From: Oscillospiraceae bacterium
GTDB lineage: Bacteria > Bacillota > Clostridia > Oscillospirales > Acutalibacteraceae
Direction of reading: 5' to 3'
NCBI GenBank assembly: GCA_015066395.1
Contig: SVOL01000002.1
Coordinates: 1 to 64,000, forward strand
DNA: 64,000 nucleotides
Positions within the stretch are counted from its first letter, which is position 1, and each line of letters begins with the position of its first letter. Of the stretch, positions 16,514 through 25,999 are shown in pieces. Under the pieces are notes generated by a model that ran no database searches, was not told where the DNA came from, and was given only the letters and a program-made list of their open reading frames with translations. The translations under genes were made by a program, and so were the position numbers.

Positions 16514-16605
16514 TTGCCACCCTCTCCTTTAATGAATTTTTTAAAAGTTATTACACACAATAATAAAGCCACATGGCCAGTATTTTAATTTGAAAGGAAA
16601 TTATT

Positions 16606-16773
16606 ATGAACGAGAATTGCGGATGCAAAATTTCGGGTATTAAGTGCGAAGTCGAGACCTGCCGTTACCACACAGTTGATAACTGCTGTGAAGCCGGTAA
16701 GATCGAAGTAGGTCCTCACAAGGCACAGAAAAGCGGCGACACCGCCTGCAATACCTTCGAGCAGAAGATCTAA
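16606..16773 (+). CDS. DUF1540 cysteine-rich small protein
   Basis: A 55-residue protein with seven cysteines: NCGCKISGIKCEVETC, then NCCEAGKIEV, and DTACNTF near the end. This CxC...C...C/NxCCxAxxIxV/DTxCxTF pattern is that of DUF1540, small proteins common in spore-forming Clostridia, possibly metal binding. GAAAGGAAATTATT precedes the ATG. It is transcribed convergently with thrC and ends at a shared hairpin. Function unknown. Confidence 0.85.
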   Translation: MNENCGCKISGIKCEVETCRYHTVDNCCEAGKIEVGPHKAQKSGDTACNTFEQKI

Positions 16774-16782
16774 AAACTTTAA

Positions 16783-16816
16783 GACGGGACGGTGGATAAT
16801 ACCCACTGCCCCGTCG
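16783..16816. terminator. Bidirectional terminator between DUF1540 gene and thrC
   Basis: GACGGGACGGTGG pairs with CCACTGCCCCGTC (one mismatch, one wobble) around an A/T-rich loop; T-rich sequence lies on both sides. Confidence 0.65.
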
Positions 16817-16830
16817 TACATAATTTTTGG

Positions 16831-18315
16831 TTAAAGTCCCAGAACCTTCAACACAACATTGACCATCTCGTCGCTTTCGCAAACGTTGTCGAAACGGGGA
16901 GTTGCATTTTTAAGCGCTTCAATAGGTGCAGGAGCAGAAGTTTTAGTGGCCTTTTTAAGTTCCTCAACCATTTTGAACTCCTCATCACAGCACTTATCGG
17001 GTGCGACGGCTTTCAGAACAGAGGCTGAGAACTTATAGGGACTTGCAGTCGAAGCAATAACGGTGGGCTTGTTATCGGAAGTTAAAGCCGTATATTCATC
17101 GGCGACCTTGAGTGCTACCGCAGTATGCGTATCGCTGAGATAGGATCTATCCTCAAACACCTTTTTAATTGTGTCAAGGGTCTGGCTATCGTCACAGCAA
17201 CCGCCGAAGTAATGCTCACGAAGTTTGGCTAAAAGCTCAGCATCAAGAGTATATTTGCCGGTTTCGGCCAGTTGCTTTTGAAGCAAAGCAGTCTTACAAG
17301 CGTCGTTGCCGCAAAGATGGTACACCATTCTCTCTAAGTTACTCGAAATAAGAATATCCATCGAAGGAGAAATTGTGGTGTAGAACTTTCTGTTTCTGTC
17401 ATAGACACCGGTGTTGATGAAATCGGTCAACACGTTGTTCGCATTCGAAGCACATACGAGCTTTGCAATGGGAACACCCATACACTTTGCATAGAATGCC
17501 GCCAGAATATTGCCGAAGTTACCGGTAGGCACAACGACATTAAAGCCGTTCCGGAGGTTCTCACCCTTGTTCAAAAGATCGCAGTATGCCGAAACATAGT
17601 AAACGATCTGCGGAACGAGTCGACCCCAGTTAATGGAGTTAGCACTCGAGAATTCCATACCGTTGGCACGGAGAGTCTCCTTAACGTTGGCATCTGTAAA
17701 TATCTTCTTAACACCGCTTTGAGCATCGTCAAAGTTGCCGTTGATAGAGCAAACGTAGACATTTTCACCCTTCTGGGTATCCATCTGCAGTTTCTGCATC
17801 GGGCTTACACCGTTGTTGGGATAGAAAACAATGATCTCGGTATTAGGAACATCGCAGAAGCCTTCCAAAGCGGCCTTACCTGTATCACCCGAAGTGGCAA
17901 CGAGAATAACCGACTTGCCCTTGCCGACCTTTTTAGCGGCTGTGGTGAGCAAGAAGGGCAACAACTGCAAAGCCAAGTCCTTAAAAGCACAGGTGGGACC
18001 GTGCCAAAGCTCAAGAACATATTTGCCGTCATCCAATTTATACAAAGGCGCAGGCTGATCGTTATCGAATGTACCCTTATATGCACCGTTTACGCAATAA
18101 TCAATTTCCTCGGCGGTAAAATCGTCAAGATATTTAGCCAAAACCGCCTTTGCACGACCGATGTAATCAAGACCCTTCAAGGTCTCAAATTCCTCGGCAG
18201 TAATGGTGGGAATATATTCGGGAACAAAAAGTCCGCCGTCCTCGGAAATGCCTTTTGAAATGGCAACAGCCGAAGGAACCGAAACCTTTGCGTCTCTTGT
18301 ACTTCTGTAGTTCAT
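16831..18315 (-). CDS. thrC: Threonine synthase
   Basis: A 494-residue PLP enzyme converting O-phosphohomoserine to threonine. The N-terminus (NYRSTRDAKVSVPSAVAISKGISEDGGLFVPE) is that of the long, fungal/enterobacterial-type class, and Lys112 in HGPTCAFKDLALQ is the expected PLP lysine; VATSGDTGKAALEG and GNFGNILAAFYAK are the phosphate-binding loops. It stands alone with its own promoter; the upstream enzymes hom and lysC lie 38 kb away in this window, with no thrB seen. Confidence 0.95.
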   Translation of the reverse strand: MNYRSTRDAKVSVPSAVAISKGISEDGGLFVPEYIPTITAEEFETLKGLDYIGRAKAVLAKYLDDFTAEEIDYCVNGAYKGTFDNDQPAPLYKLDDGKYVLELWHGPTCAFKDLALQLLPFLLTTAAKKVGKGKSVILVATSGDTGKAALEGFCDVPNTEIIVFYPNNGVSPMQKLQMDTQKGENVYVCSINGNFDDAQSGVKKIFTDANVKETLRANGMEFSSANSINWGRLVPQIVYYVSAYCDLLNKGENLRNGFNVVVPTGNFGNILAAFYAKCMGVPIAKLVCASNANNVLTDFINTGVYDRNRKFYTTISPSMDILISSNLERMVYHLCGNDACKTALLQKQLAETGKYTLDAELLAKLREHYFGGCCDDSQTLDTIKKVFEDRSYLSDTHTAVALKVADEYTALTSDNKPTVIASTASPYKFSASVLKAVAPDKCCDEEFKMVEELKKATKTSAPAPIEALKNATPRFDNVCESDEMVNVVLKVLGL

Positions 18316-18349
18316 AGTATTAACTCCTTAAATGGATTTTAACATTTCT

Positions 18350-18378
18350 ATATTACAACAACTTGTCCCGTTTGTCAA
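18350..18378 (-). promoter_or_regulatory. Promoter of thrC
   Basis: Minus strand TTGACA (18373-18378), 17-base spacer, TAATAT (18350-18355), about 35 bases before the thrC start. Confidence 0.7.
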
Positions 18379-18405
18379 AGAATATAGTACATTTTCGGGA
18401 AACTT

Positions 18406-18795
18406 TTATAACGTCGACTTAAAATTTTCGAAAGCATCGGTGCCGAAAGCATTTTCGATATAATTGATCTCTGAAATATTTTGACCTGCGGTCAAAACCT
18501 CAGCAACGTCGAACCTCGGTTTCAGACCGAAGCCGTTTGAACGAAGATAAATATTCGCAGTTATAAAAATTTTCCGCTTTTTAGGGTGATTCACGTACTC
18601 ACCCGGTCGACCGAACGAGGTGTCGGCGCGGGTCTTTACCTCAATAAAAAGTATCTCATCATTGTTCTCGGCGATGATGTCTATCTCACCGTATTTTGTA
18701 CGGAAATTTCTCGCTGAAATTATGTAGCCTTTTTCAGCAATATATTCGGCAACAGCCGATTCACCGAGGTTGCCGATAGATTGAGTCTTACCCAT
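18406..18795 (-). CDS. YraN family (UPF0102) endonuclease-like protein
   Basis: A 129-residue protein with the restriction-endonuclease-like core GEIDIIAENNDEILFIEVKTR at about residues 36-56 (Glu, Asp and the ExK pair). The family is usually encoded next to rnhB, as here, where the two genes touch at 18795; its role, perhaps in DNA handling, is not established. It is the last gene of the rplS-lepB-rbgA-rnhB-yraN group. Confidence 0.88.
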   Translation of the reverse strand: MGKTQSIGNLGESAVAEYIAEKGYIISARNFRTKYGEIDIIAENNDEILFIEVKTRADTSFGRPGEYVNHPKKRKIFITANIYLRSNGFGLKPRFDVAEVLTAGQNISEINYIENAFGTDAFENFKSTL

Positions 18796-19403
18796 TATTC
18801 TTCCTCAAAAAACTTTTTGAAAAACGACGGACGGTGAACAGGACAAAGTCCGCATTTTCTTACTGCCTCATAGTGTGCGGCCGTGCCGTAGCCCTTGTGC
18901 TTTTCAAAGCCGTATTCGGGATACTTTTCAGCATAGCGGAGCAACAGCCTGTCCCTTGTGACCTTGGCCAAAACCGATGCCGCCGCGACAGAAGCCGATT
19001 TTGCATCACCTTTTACGACCGTTTCGCAGTCGATTTTAATGCCTTTTGGCACACGGTTGCCGTCAATGAGTGCATAATCAGGTCTGACTTCCAGTCCGTC
19101 GATTGCTTTATTCATAGCAATAAACGTAGCGTTGAGGATATTATGTTCTTCTATTTCCTCGACTGTACCGAAAGCCACGCTGTAGCTTATCGCCTTTTCT
19201 ATGATTATATCGAAAAGTTTTTCGCGTTTTGACTCGGTAAGTTTTTTAGAATCGTTAAGTCCCTCTATTACAAGTCCTTCGGGCAATATTACCGCCGCGG
19301 CACAAACAGGTCCTGCCAAAGGACCGCGACCTGCTTCATCAACACCGCAGATATATTTGTATCCCTTTTGTTTTGCGCGCTCTTCATACGAAAAATCAGG
19401 CAT
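18795..19403 (-). CDS. rnhB: Ribonuclease HII
   Basis: A 202-residue RNase HII, which removes ribonucleotides from DNA-RNA hybrids. The active-site segment GVDEAGRGPLAGPVCAAAV at about residues 20-38 gives the first two carboxylates; further ones lie in LNDSKKLTESKRE, YALIDGNRVPKG and VTRDRLL. It overlaps rbgA by 8 bases and abuts yraN. GGAGG precedes its ATG. Confidence 0.96.
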   Translation of the reverse strand: MPDFSYEERAKQKGYKYICGVDEAGRGPLAGPVCAAAVILPEGLVIEGLNDSKKLTESKREKLFDIIIEKAISYSVAFGTVEEIEEHNILNATFIAMNKAIDGLEVRPDYALIDGNRVPKGIKIDCETVVKGDAKSASVAAASVLAKVTRDRLLLRYAEKYPEYGFEKHKGYGTAAHYEAVRKCGLCPVHRPSFFKKFFEEE

Positions 19404-20271
19404 TTTTATCCTCCGGAAACTCCAAAGTTATAAGTCCCAACTTACCGCCTCGATACTCGTCCATAAGCATTATCGCAGCACGTTCGGTATCGACCGATCC
19501 GCCGCGCATCATCATACCTCGCTTTTGGCCGATCGCCGTCAAAAGCTCGTAAGCATCGCCGAAATAATCGTCGGGATCGACCTTGTAACGCTCCTTGATC
19601 CTGTTGGCATATTCAGCCGACAAGACCTCTAAAAGGCGGACAGCCAGCAGTTCAATATCCAACACCTTATCCTTAACGGCACCCGTAAAGGCAAGATGCT
19701 CACCTACCCTCGGGTCGTCAAACTTAGGCCACAAAACACCGGGTGTGTCTAAAAGCTCAAGTCGTTCGTCGATCTTAAACCATTGGTTACCGCGCGTCAC
19801 GCCGGGAGTATCGGCAACCTTGGCCTTTGAAAGACGCGACATACGGTTTATAAAAGATGATTTTCCGACATTGGGAATGCCGACGACCATAACTCTTAAC
19901 GGCTTGCCGACCATACCCTTACGGTCGTAAAGATCCAATTTGTCAGCCAGCAAGGTCTTTACCGATCTTATAAAATTCTCGGTTCCCTTACCCGTTCTGC
20001 AATCCAAAGGAATTGCCATAATACCGTTCTTTTTAAAATGGTTTATCCAACGCTCGGTAGCCGTTTTATCGGCAATATCGCACTTATTGAGCAGTACCAT
20101 CCGCGGTTTATCTGCAACAATACCCGCCAACTCCGGATTACGGCTGCTGACGGGTATACGGGCATCAACTATTTCAGCAACGGCATCGCAAAGTGAAAGG
20201 CTTGCAGTAATCTGGCGTTCGGTTTTCTTCATATGGCCGGGAAACCATTGAATATTCTGCATTTCACTCAA
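19396..20271 (-). CDS. rbgA: Ribosome biogenesis GTPase RbgA/YlqF
   Basis: A 291-residue circularly permuted GTPase needed for late assembly of the 50S subunit. The N-terminal IQWFPGHMKKT is the family signature; the G4 motif NKCD (about residue 63) comes before G1 GIPNVGKSS (about 132) and G3 DTPGV, which proves the permutation. A TTG at 20271 is the likely start, as GGAG lies 9 bases upstream, while the ATG at 20262 is too far from it. It follows lepB and overlaps rnhB. Confidence 0.95.
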   Translation of the reverse strand: MSEMQNIQWFPGHMKKTERQITASLSLCDAVAEIVDARIPVSSRNPELAGIVADKPRMVLLNKCDIADKTATERWINHFKKNGIMAIPLDCRTGKGTENFIRSVKTLLADKLDLYDRKGMVGKPLRVMVVGIPNVGKSSFINRMSRLSKAKVADTPGVTRGNQWFKIDERLELLDTPGVLWPKFDDPRVGEHLAFTGAVKDKVLDIELLAVRLLEVLSAEYANRIKERYKVDPDDYFGDAYELLTAIGQKRGMMMRGGSVDTERAAIMLMDEYRGGKLGLITLEFPEDKNA

Positions 20272-20296
20272 CTTATATCACTCCGTTACCTATTTT

Positions 20297-20890
20297 TTAA
20301 TATACACTTCCCATTTTATCGAGCGGATACACTCTGTAAAGAGCCTTGCCCAAAACCTGACGTTCGTCGACAAGCCCCACTACCGTAGTTCGGCTGTCAA
20401 GCGATACCGAGCGGTTATCGCCTAATAAAAAGAGCTTGTTTTCGGGCACCTGCAAAGGATAAGTGTGGTGACCGTAGAAATTGCTTGCAATTATATCTTC
20501 GGTGTACTGTCCGCCGATATAATCTTCTTCGAGCAGCTGCATATCATCCTCACTGTCGCCGACATAAACAAGACCGTTTCTGATATCGATCCACTGACCC
20601 TCGGTTGCAATAACTCGCTTTATAATGGGAATATCGTCATAAACCTCGCTGGAAACGACAACTATATCACCGTTTTTGGGAGTATAAAACAGGTTGGAGA
20701 TGATGACCCTTTCACCGTGGATAAGAGTATTGTTCATAGAACCGCCGTCGATCTCAATATTTCTGAAAACGAAGGTGAAAATGAGCAACATTACTATACC
20801 CGTAAGCACAATAAGGTCGACCCATTCAAACAACTCTTTCCAAAGACTTCTGGTTTCCTTGACTTTGGGTTTAGCATTCTCTTTTTCCAT
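20297..20890 (-). CDS. lepB: Signal peptidase I
   Basis: A 197-residue type I signal peptidase that cleaves signal peptides from secreted proteins. One N-terminal membrane segment (WVDLIVLTGIVMLLIFTFVF) is followed by the catalytic Ser in IDGGSMNNTL, the catalytic Lys in IIKRVIATEGQ, and the conserved LGDNRSVSLDSR near the C-terminus. The ATG at 20890 follows AGGGGTG and is preferred to an in-frame codon at 20926, which lies inside the terminator hairpin behind rplS. Confidence 0.94.
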   Translation of the reverse strand: MEKENAKPKVKETRSLWKELFEWVDLIVLTGIVMLLIFTFVFRNIEIDGGSMNNTLIHGERVIISNLFYTPKNGDIVVVSSEVYDDIPIIKRVIATEGQWIDIRNGLVYVGDSEDDMQLLEEDYIGGQYTEDIIASNFYGHHTYPLQVPENKLFLLGDNRSVSLDSRTTVVGLVDERQVLGKALYRVYPLDKMGSVY

Positions 20891-20924
20891 TCTGTCACAC
20901 CCCTTTAATACAACAATTAAAGAC

Positions 20925-20956
20925 AAAAGGGAGCAGTGTTTTTACCGCTCCCTTTT
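20925..20956 (-). terminator. Hairpin behind rplS
   Basis: AAAAGGGAGC pairs with GCTCCCTTTT around a 12-base loop, followed by TTTT on the minus strand. It probably ends part of the rplS transcripts while the rest read through into lepB. Confidence 0.75.
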
Positions 20957-20962
20957 TGTAGA

Positions 20963-21304
20963 TTAGATTTGTTCCTTAACCTTAGCGGCCTTACCGACTC
21001 TGTCACGGAGATAGTAGAGCTTAGCTCTTCTGACTTTACCGTTTCTAACAAGTTCAACCTTTTCAACATTGGGAGAGTGAATCGGGAACACACGCTCAAC
21101 GCCAACGCCGTAAGATACACGGCGAACGGTGAAGGTCTCAGCAATACCGCTGTTGTTCTTGGCGATAACGGTACCCTCGAAAACCTGGATACGAGACTTG
21201 TCGCCTTCCTTGATTCTAACATGGACACGAACAGTGCTACCAATGTTGACTACCGGTGCTTCTGCTTTGAGCATGCCGGCTGTGATTTCCTTAACAAAAT
21301 CCAT
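20963..21304 (-). CDS. rplS: 50S ribosomal protein L19
   Basis: A 113-residue L19: [22 protein letters not shown] and the C-terminal [23 protein letters not shown] are diagnostic. It sits at the interface of the ribosomal subunits. The ATG at 21304 (MDFVKEIT) follows AAGGAGG at 6 bases; a longer frame to 21334 lacks a site. A structured leader of about 140 bases precedes it. Confidence 0.96.
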   Translation of the reverse strand: MDFVKEITAGMLKAEAPVVNIGSTVRVHVRIKEGDKSRIQVFEGTVIAKNNSGIAETFTVRRVSYGVGVERVFPIHSPNVEKVELVRNGKVRRAKLYYLRDRVGKAAKVKEQI

Positions 21305-21339
21305 TTCTATTTCCTCCTTAAATTCTTCAGACATTCATA

Positions 21340-21445
21340 CCCCGTAACTAAAAGCCGAGCCTACTCGGACGGGCAGAGGACTATCCGCTTTGGTGTCGTA
21401 ATACGGCATCAAACCCATCGGTAAGGATCCGATGAAATCAAATGC
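21340..21445 (-). promoter_or_regulatory. Structured leader of rplS, candidate L19 leader
   Basis: Between the promoter and rplS the minus strand can form CATCGG/CCGATG and CCGAG/CTCGG hairpins, with an unpaired middle. Firmicutes often have an autoregulatory L19 leader at this spot; I recognise the position and size but cannot verify the consensus. Confidence 0.4.
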
Positions 21446-21451
21446 TCAAGT

Positions 21452-21480
21452 ATAATATCACAAAGTGCAGAAAAAAGCAA
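21452..21480 (-). promoter_or_regulatory. Promoter of rplS operon
   Basis: Minus strand TTGCTT (21475-21480), 17-base spacer, TATTAT (21452-21457); a TATACT overlaps slightly downstream. Confidence 0.6.
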
Positions 21481-21534
21481 GTCTTTTTTTGAAAAATTTG
21501 CAATATTCTTCAACTTGTGCTACACATCCTGAAT

Positions 21535-22563
21535 CTACGGCGTTTCGACTATCAGATCCTCTAAATTTCTTATCTGATAATCGGTGTTTTCCAAAAGTTC
21601 CGGATTCTTAAGTGCCTTCAATGCACCTCGGGCCACCGAATACTCGGCATCACCTGCGATCTCGACCTTACAGTTGATATATTCCTCCAAAAGCTCCTTC
21701 ATACCGTTGACCAATGCACCGCCACCCGCAACATATATCTTGTCGGCCATAACATCGGCGACTGCATCTGGCGATGACTTTTCTATAACGCCTTTTATAG
21801 CGGCACAAATGGACTTTGCGGTATCCTTCATCGCGCGGTAGATATCGGTCGAGGAGACCTCAAAGATCTGCGGCAGACCCGAGAAGATATTTCTTCCCTT
21901 AGCGGTAATTACCAACCGTTCCTTTCTCGGTACGACCGAGCCTATCTGCTTCTTTATATCCTCTGCGGTGAGATTGCCTATAAGGACATTGCATTTTTTA
22001 CGTACATATTTAATGATAGCTTCATCAAAGTCGTGTGAACCGATCGGTGCAGAACTGCACTGAACGATACCGCCCGAAGACAAGATGGCAATATCGGTAA
22101 CACCTGCTCCGATATCGACTACCATTTTACCGCCGGGTGACAGAAAATCCAAACCCATACCGAGTGCCGCGGCAACGGCGGTATCGACTATCTGCACTCT
22201 GCGACCGCCTGCATTTTCGGCGGCATTTGCCACCGAGCGACGCTGAATAGAGGTCGCACCCTCGGGCATAGCGATAATTATTCTCGGCTTGATAAGCCTT
22301 TTGCCGAACGAGATATCCATATACTCCTTCAGCATCTGCTCGGCGATATCGTAGTCAGCGATCATACCGCGTTGTATCGGGAAAACCGTTTCAATAGCCT
22401 CGGGTGTACGGCCGATCATACTTTTTGCCCTGTCACCGAAAGCCACCGGTTGCCATGTCTCGCTGTCAACACTTGCAACCGTAGGCTGTGTGAGCACCAT
22501 TTTACCGCCGCACGCCAGCACGGTTTTAGAAGTGCCGAAATCTATTGCTATTTCTATAGGCAT
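21535..22563 (-). CDS. mreB: Rod shape-determining protein MreB/Mbl
   Basis: A 342-residue actin-like protein. Phosphate loop 1 is IAIDFGTSKT at residues 4-13, phosphate 2 is VVDIGAGVTDIAI near 158, and the adenosine motif is VAGGGALVNGM near 285. It guides cell-wall synthesis along the cell length. The ATG at 22563 follows GGCAGGTG; a longer frame back to 22611 lacks a site. The usual mreC and mreD partners are not adjacent, so this may be a solitary Mbl- or MreBH-like copy. Confidence 0.9.
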   Translation of the reverse strand: MPIEIAIDFGTSKTVLACGGKMVLTQPTVASVDSETWQPVAFGDRAKSMIGRTPEAIETVFPIQRGMIADYDIAEQMLKEYMDISFGKRLIKPRIIIAMPEGATSIQRRSVANAAENAGGRRVQIVDTAVAAALGMGLDFLSPGGKMVVDIGAGVTDIAILSSGGIVQCSSAPIGSHDFDEAIIKYVRKKCNVLIGNLTAEDIKKQIGSVVPRKERLVITAKGRNIFSGLPQIFEVSSTDIYRAMKDTAKSICAAIKGVIEKSSPDAVADVMADKIYVAGGGALVNGMKELLEEYINCKVEIAGDAEYSVARGALKALKNPELLENTDYQIRNLEDLIVETP

Positions 22564-22651
22564 AAAAACACCTGCCCTCTTTTTTGATTTGACCGACGAA
22601 ACGAGCAACAATGCAACAGCTTAAAGTTACCGCCGGCTTTCTCAAATAATA

Positions 22652-23377
22652 TTATATGTTATCTTCGTCCTCTTTACAAGAGTTAAATGCTGTTACTAAC
22701 GCTGTCAGGCAAAAGACCTCTTTAGCACCCTGCAATCGCAACTGCTTGGCGCATTCGTTTAACGTATAGCCCGTTGTCTTTATATCGTCCAACAACAGCA
22801 CGGTTTTACCTTTAAGATCCTTTTTGACCCTGAAAGCGTCTTTAACATTGGCGGCTTTGTCTTTAAAGTCCACCTTGTGCTGACGCTCTGTCTCGCGGAT
22901 CTTTCGTATCAATTTAGCATCATACGGCACCTTGAGAGTCCTTACCGCATATTTAGCCAGATGTGCCACCTGGTCACAGAGTTTATTATCCCGCTCGCGT
23001 TTAGTCATCGGCACACGGCATATAACGTCAACTTTAACGTCGGGACAGCGGCGTTTAAACTCCTTGGCCATCTCGATGCCGAAATATTCGGACGGATAAA
23101 ATTGAGCGTGGAATTTCAATGCATAAATACCACCCTTTGCGGCACCCTCACGTTTAAACGGAGCTATCACTCCGGAATAAAGCGGATTAAAACCGCGGCA
23201 ATGGCAATCTGTTACCGACTCACCGCACTTTAAACAGCTTGTCCCTTTAATGCGAACCGCGTCGAGTGCCTCGCGGCGACGCTCGCACGGCTCGTAAACC
23301 CGTTGCACCTCACCGCAACACGGGCATCTCTTCGGGTAAAAAACCGATACAAACGAATCTAAAAACTCACCCATCAT
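22652..23377 (-). CDS. ComF family phosphoribosyltransferase-like protein
   Basis: A 241-residue ComF-type protein: N-terminal zinc ribbon (CPCCGE at about 18-23, then CLKCGE and CHC near 50-60) and a C-terminal phosphoribosyltransferase fold with the PRPP loop VLLLDDIKTTGYTLNECA near residue 195. ComF acts in DNA uptake during transformation in several bacteria; other competence genes are not nearby. Its start overlaps the recD2 stop by 4 bases, a link between DNA uptake and a helicase that is frequent in Clostridia. Confidence 0.88.
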   Translation of the reverse strand: MMGEFLDSFVSVFYPKRCPCCGEVQRVYEPCERRREALDAVRIKGTSCLKCGESVTDCHCRGFNPLYSGVIAPFKREGAAKGGIYALKFHAQFYPSEYFGIEMAKEFKRRCPDVKVDVICRVPMTKRERDNKLCDQVAHLAKYAVRTLKVPYDAKLIRKIRETERQHKVDFKDKAANVKDAFRVKKDLKGKTVLLLDDIKTTGYTLNECAKQLRLQGAKEVFCLTALVTAFNSCKEDEDNI

Positions 23378-25587
23378 CTTCCCTCACTTAACAATCCGCG
23401 AAGCAGAGTGTATCTGAGCGTTTTGCGGTCGTTATCGGTCATTGCGGACACTACCTCACGGCTGCCGACGACCACCAAGGTCTTTTTAGCCCTCGTCACG
23501 GCGGTGTATAAAAGATTGCGGTATTTAAGCTGATACGGAAAATCGAGAAGCGGCAAGATCACGCAGTCAAACTCACTGCCTTGGCTTTTATGTATCGTGA
23601 CCGCATACGCCAATTCCAACTGCATGACCTCGTCACCCGAATATTCTGCAATTCTGTCGAGAAAGCGTACTTTGAGGGTCCGCGACTTCACATCAATGCT
23701 CTCAAGCACACCGACATCGCCGTTGAAAACGCCCATTCCGACATTATCATCGTCATCCTTCCAGACGATGTCGTAGTTATTCTTGATCTGCATTACCTTG
23801 TCACCTTGGCGGAGTACAAAACCCTTGAACGCTATTTCGGGCAGATCCTCGCTCGGCGGATTGATAAGGCCCTGCAATACATTATTAAGGTTAACGGTGC
23901 CGAGTTCCATTTTCTTTGACGGACACAGCACCTGAATATCATCAGTCGGAGAAAACTTATAAGCGTTCGGCAATCGTTCACAGTAAAGCTCGCTGACAAG
24001 CCTCACCGCCGCGTCGGCACTTCGACGCTCGATAAAGAAGAAATCCGACTCTTTATCGTCAAGGTCGGGTGCAACACCCTTGATAATGCTGTGTGCATTA
24101 ACGACGATCTTGCTCTTTTCGGCCTGTCGGAAGATCTTTTCCAGTTTAATGCTGTTAAATCTTCCCGACAAAATAAGATCTCTCAACACATTACCTGCTC
24201 CGACGCTGGGCAACTGGTCGGAGTCACCAACCAGAATCAACACTGTCGAGAGCCGCAACGCCTTAAGCAATGCGTTGAAAACATATATATCGACCATCGA
24301 CATTTCATCGACTATAACAGCGTCAAAATTCAACGGATTCCGCTCGTTGCGGACAAAGACGTGGCTTTTGCCGTCATCGGCAGTTCCGACCTCTAAGAGC
24401 CTGTGGAGCGTCTTGGCCTCTTTCCCGCAAAGCTCGGTCATTCTCTTTGCGGCTCTGCCCGTGGGTGCCGCCAACGCAACCTTAAGTCCTCTTCTTTCGA
24501 GCAGACTTATCATACAGTTGACCGTAGTGGTTTTACCGGTACCGGGACCACCCGTAAGAATGAATATCCCCGACTCCAAAGACAGTTTCAAAGCATCGCG
24601 CTGGAGTCCCTCAAATTCTATCCCGAGATCCTTTTCGGTCTGCTTTATTTCACGGTCGGTGACCGGTTTTTCGCGATTACTCAGTGACAGCTCGGTAAGC
24701 AGACGGTTGGCTATATATTCCTCGCAAACGTAAGATTCATAAAGGCTCACAAACTCTGTTTCATCTATGTTGACCGACACCAACTGCTTTTGTGACAGCA
24801 TAATTTCAATGGCATCGTCTATTTTTCGGCTATCGGCATCCAGCAATTTAGCCGAGACCTCTATGACCTTTTCCTTCGGTAAGCAGGTATGACCGTTCAA
24901 CTGATTATAGGCAATTACGTATGTAATACCGGCTGATAATCGGTTAGCGTTATCGGGCGAAATCTCAAGAATTTCGGCCACCTCATCAGCCTTTTCAAAC
25001 CCGAGGTCTATTCCCTGCTTGCACAAAATGTACGGATTGCTTTCGATCTGCTCGGCCGCCGATTCTCCCAACACTTTAAATGCTGACAGCGACTCGTCAG
25101 ACGAAAGACCGTATTTAGCCAATCGCAGGCACAGTTCTCTTAAAGACCGCCTGCCGTGGACGATTTCGCTGATCGACCTCGCTTTTTCGGCAGAAATGCC
25201 CTTTATGGCCGTGAGTTTCAAGGGATCGTTTTCCATAATATCAAAGGTAAACTCTCCAAATTTTTGCACTATTTTTTTGGCCGTTGCAGGACCGATGCCT
25301 TTTACGGCACCTGAAGACAGATACCGCAAAATAGCGGCAGTACCGCTGGGCAGAGTCTTGACAAACCCGGTGGCCTTAAACTGCTGACCGTAAGAGGGAT
25401 GAACGGTATATCTGCCCGTTAGTTCAACCTCTTCGCCTGCTCTGAGTTCACAGAGGTTTCCGACCGCGGTCTCGCTTGTATCCCCGACGCTGAGTTCTAT
25501 AACAGCGTAACCGGTATCGGCATTGCTGAAGATCACACGCTTCACAGTACCGCTTAAGATCTCGATCCTTTCCTCCAAGTCTGTCAC
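23374..25587 (-). CDS. recD2: ATP-dependent RecD2-like DNA helicase
   Basis: A 737-residue superfamily 1B helicase working 5' to 3'. An OB/N-terminal region, tandem helix-hairpin-helix segments (SSGAVKGIGPATAKKIVQKF near residue 92), then the motor: Walker A LTGGPGTGKTTT near 345, motif II VDEMSMVD near 425, motif VI AVTIHKSQGSEFD near 675. RecD2 acts alone, without RecB and RecC, in replication stress and repair. GTG start at 25587. It is followed by comF in the same transcript. Confidence 0.93.
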   Translation of the reverse strand: MTDLEERIEILSGTVKRVIFSNADTGYAVIELSVGDTSETAVGNLCELRAGEEVELTGRYTVHPSYGQQFKATGFVKTLPSGTAAILRYLSSGAVKGIGPATAKKIVQKFGEFTFDIMENDPLKLTAIKGISAEKARSISEIVHGRRSLRELCLRLAKYGLSSDESLSAFKVLGESAAEQIESNPYILCKQGIDLGFEKADEVAEILEISPDNANRLSAGITYVIAYNQLNGHTCLPKEKVIEVSAKLLDADSRKIDDAIEIMLSQKQLVSVNIDETEFVSLYESYVCEEYIANRLLTELSLSNREKPVTDREIKQTEKDLGIEFEGLQRDALKLSLESGIFILTGGPGTGKTTTVNCMISLLERRGLKVALAAPTGRAAKRMTELCGKEAKTLHRLLEVGTADDGKSHVFVRNERNPLNFDAVIVDEMSMVDIYVFNALLKALRLSTVLILVGDSDQLPSVGAGNVLRDLILSGRFNSIKLEKIFRQAEKSKIVVNAHSIIKGVAPDLDDKESDFFFIERRSADAAVRLVSELYCERLPNAYKFSPTDDIQVLCPSKKMELGTVNLNNVLQGLINPPSEDLPEIAFKGFVLRQGDKVMQIKNNYDIVWKDDDDNVGMGVFNGDVGVLESIDVKSRTLKVRFLDRIAEYSGDEVMQLELAYAVTIHKSQGSEFDCVILPLLDFPYQLKYRNLLYTAVTRAKKTLVVVGSREVVSAMTDNDRKTLRYTLLRGLLSEGR

Positions 25588-25605
25588 CTGCCTTTATGTT
25601 AAAAT

Positions 25606-25932
25606 TTACAACAATTTATCTGACAACTCCCGCTTTGTCAAAAAACGGAACTCGGTTCCCTTACAAAGCCTTGCACAAGAGACCGCCTGGGTCTCCTCAA
25701 GTCCGCAATCGACCGCATAAAGCCTGCCTTTTTTGAAGATCGGCACCCATTCCGCAAGATCTATTGCCATCTGCAATTCAATATCGGCATTCTCGCCCGA
25801 AAGCAGAACGGCATAAACGCGGCCGTCCTTGTTATGGGGCGTCAACAGCTTCATCGCCGCCCATTTTATGAGTGACACCGCACCTGCGACGGACAACAAA
25901 ACAACCGTCACCCCGAATATAATTTCCATCAT
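25606..25932 (-). CDS. Membrane-anchored protein of unknown function
   Basis: A 108-residue protein with one N-terminal membrane segment (IIFGVTVVLLSVAGAVSLI) and a cytoplasmic domain of about 80 residues with VYAVLLSGENADIELQMAIDLAEWV and a cysteine-containing LYAVDCGLEETQAVSCARLC. Similar small proteins occur in Oscillospirales; no function is known to me. The ATG at 25932 follows GAGGTGG. It stands 18 bases upstream of recD2 and is probably co-transcribed with it. Confidence 0.65.
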   Translation of the reverse strand: MMEIIFGVTVVLLSVAGAVSLIKWAAMKLLTPHNKDGRVYAVLLSGENADIELQMAIDLAEWVPIFKKGRLYAVDCGLEETQAVSCARLCKGTEFRFLTKRELSDKLL

Positions 25933-25999
25933 AAACCACCTCAAAATCATTATATGATGAGGATCTGATTTTGACAGAGCTTATCAACATTAAGAACAA

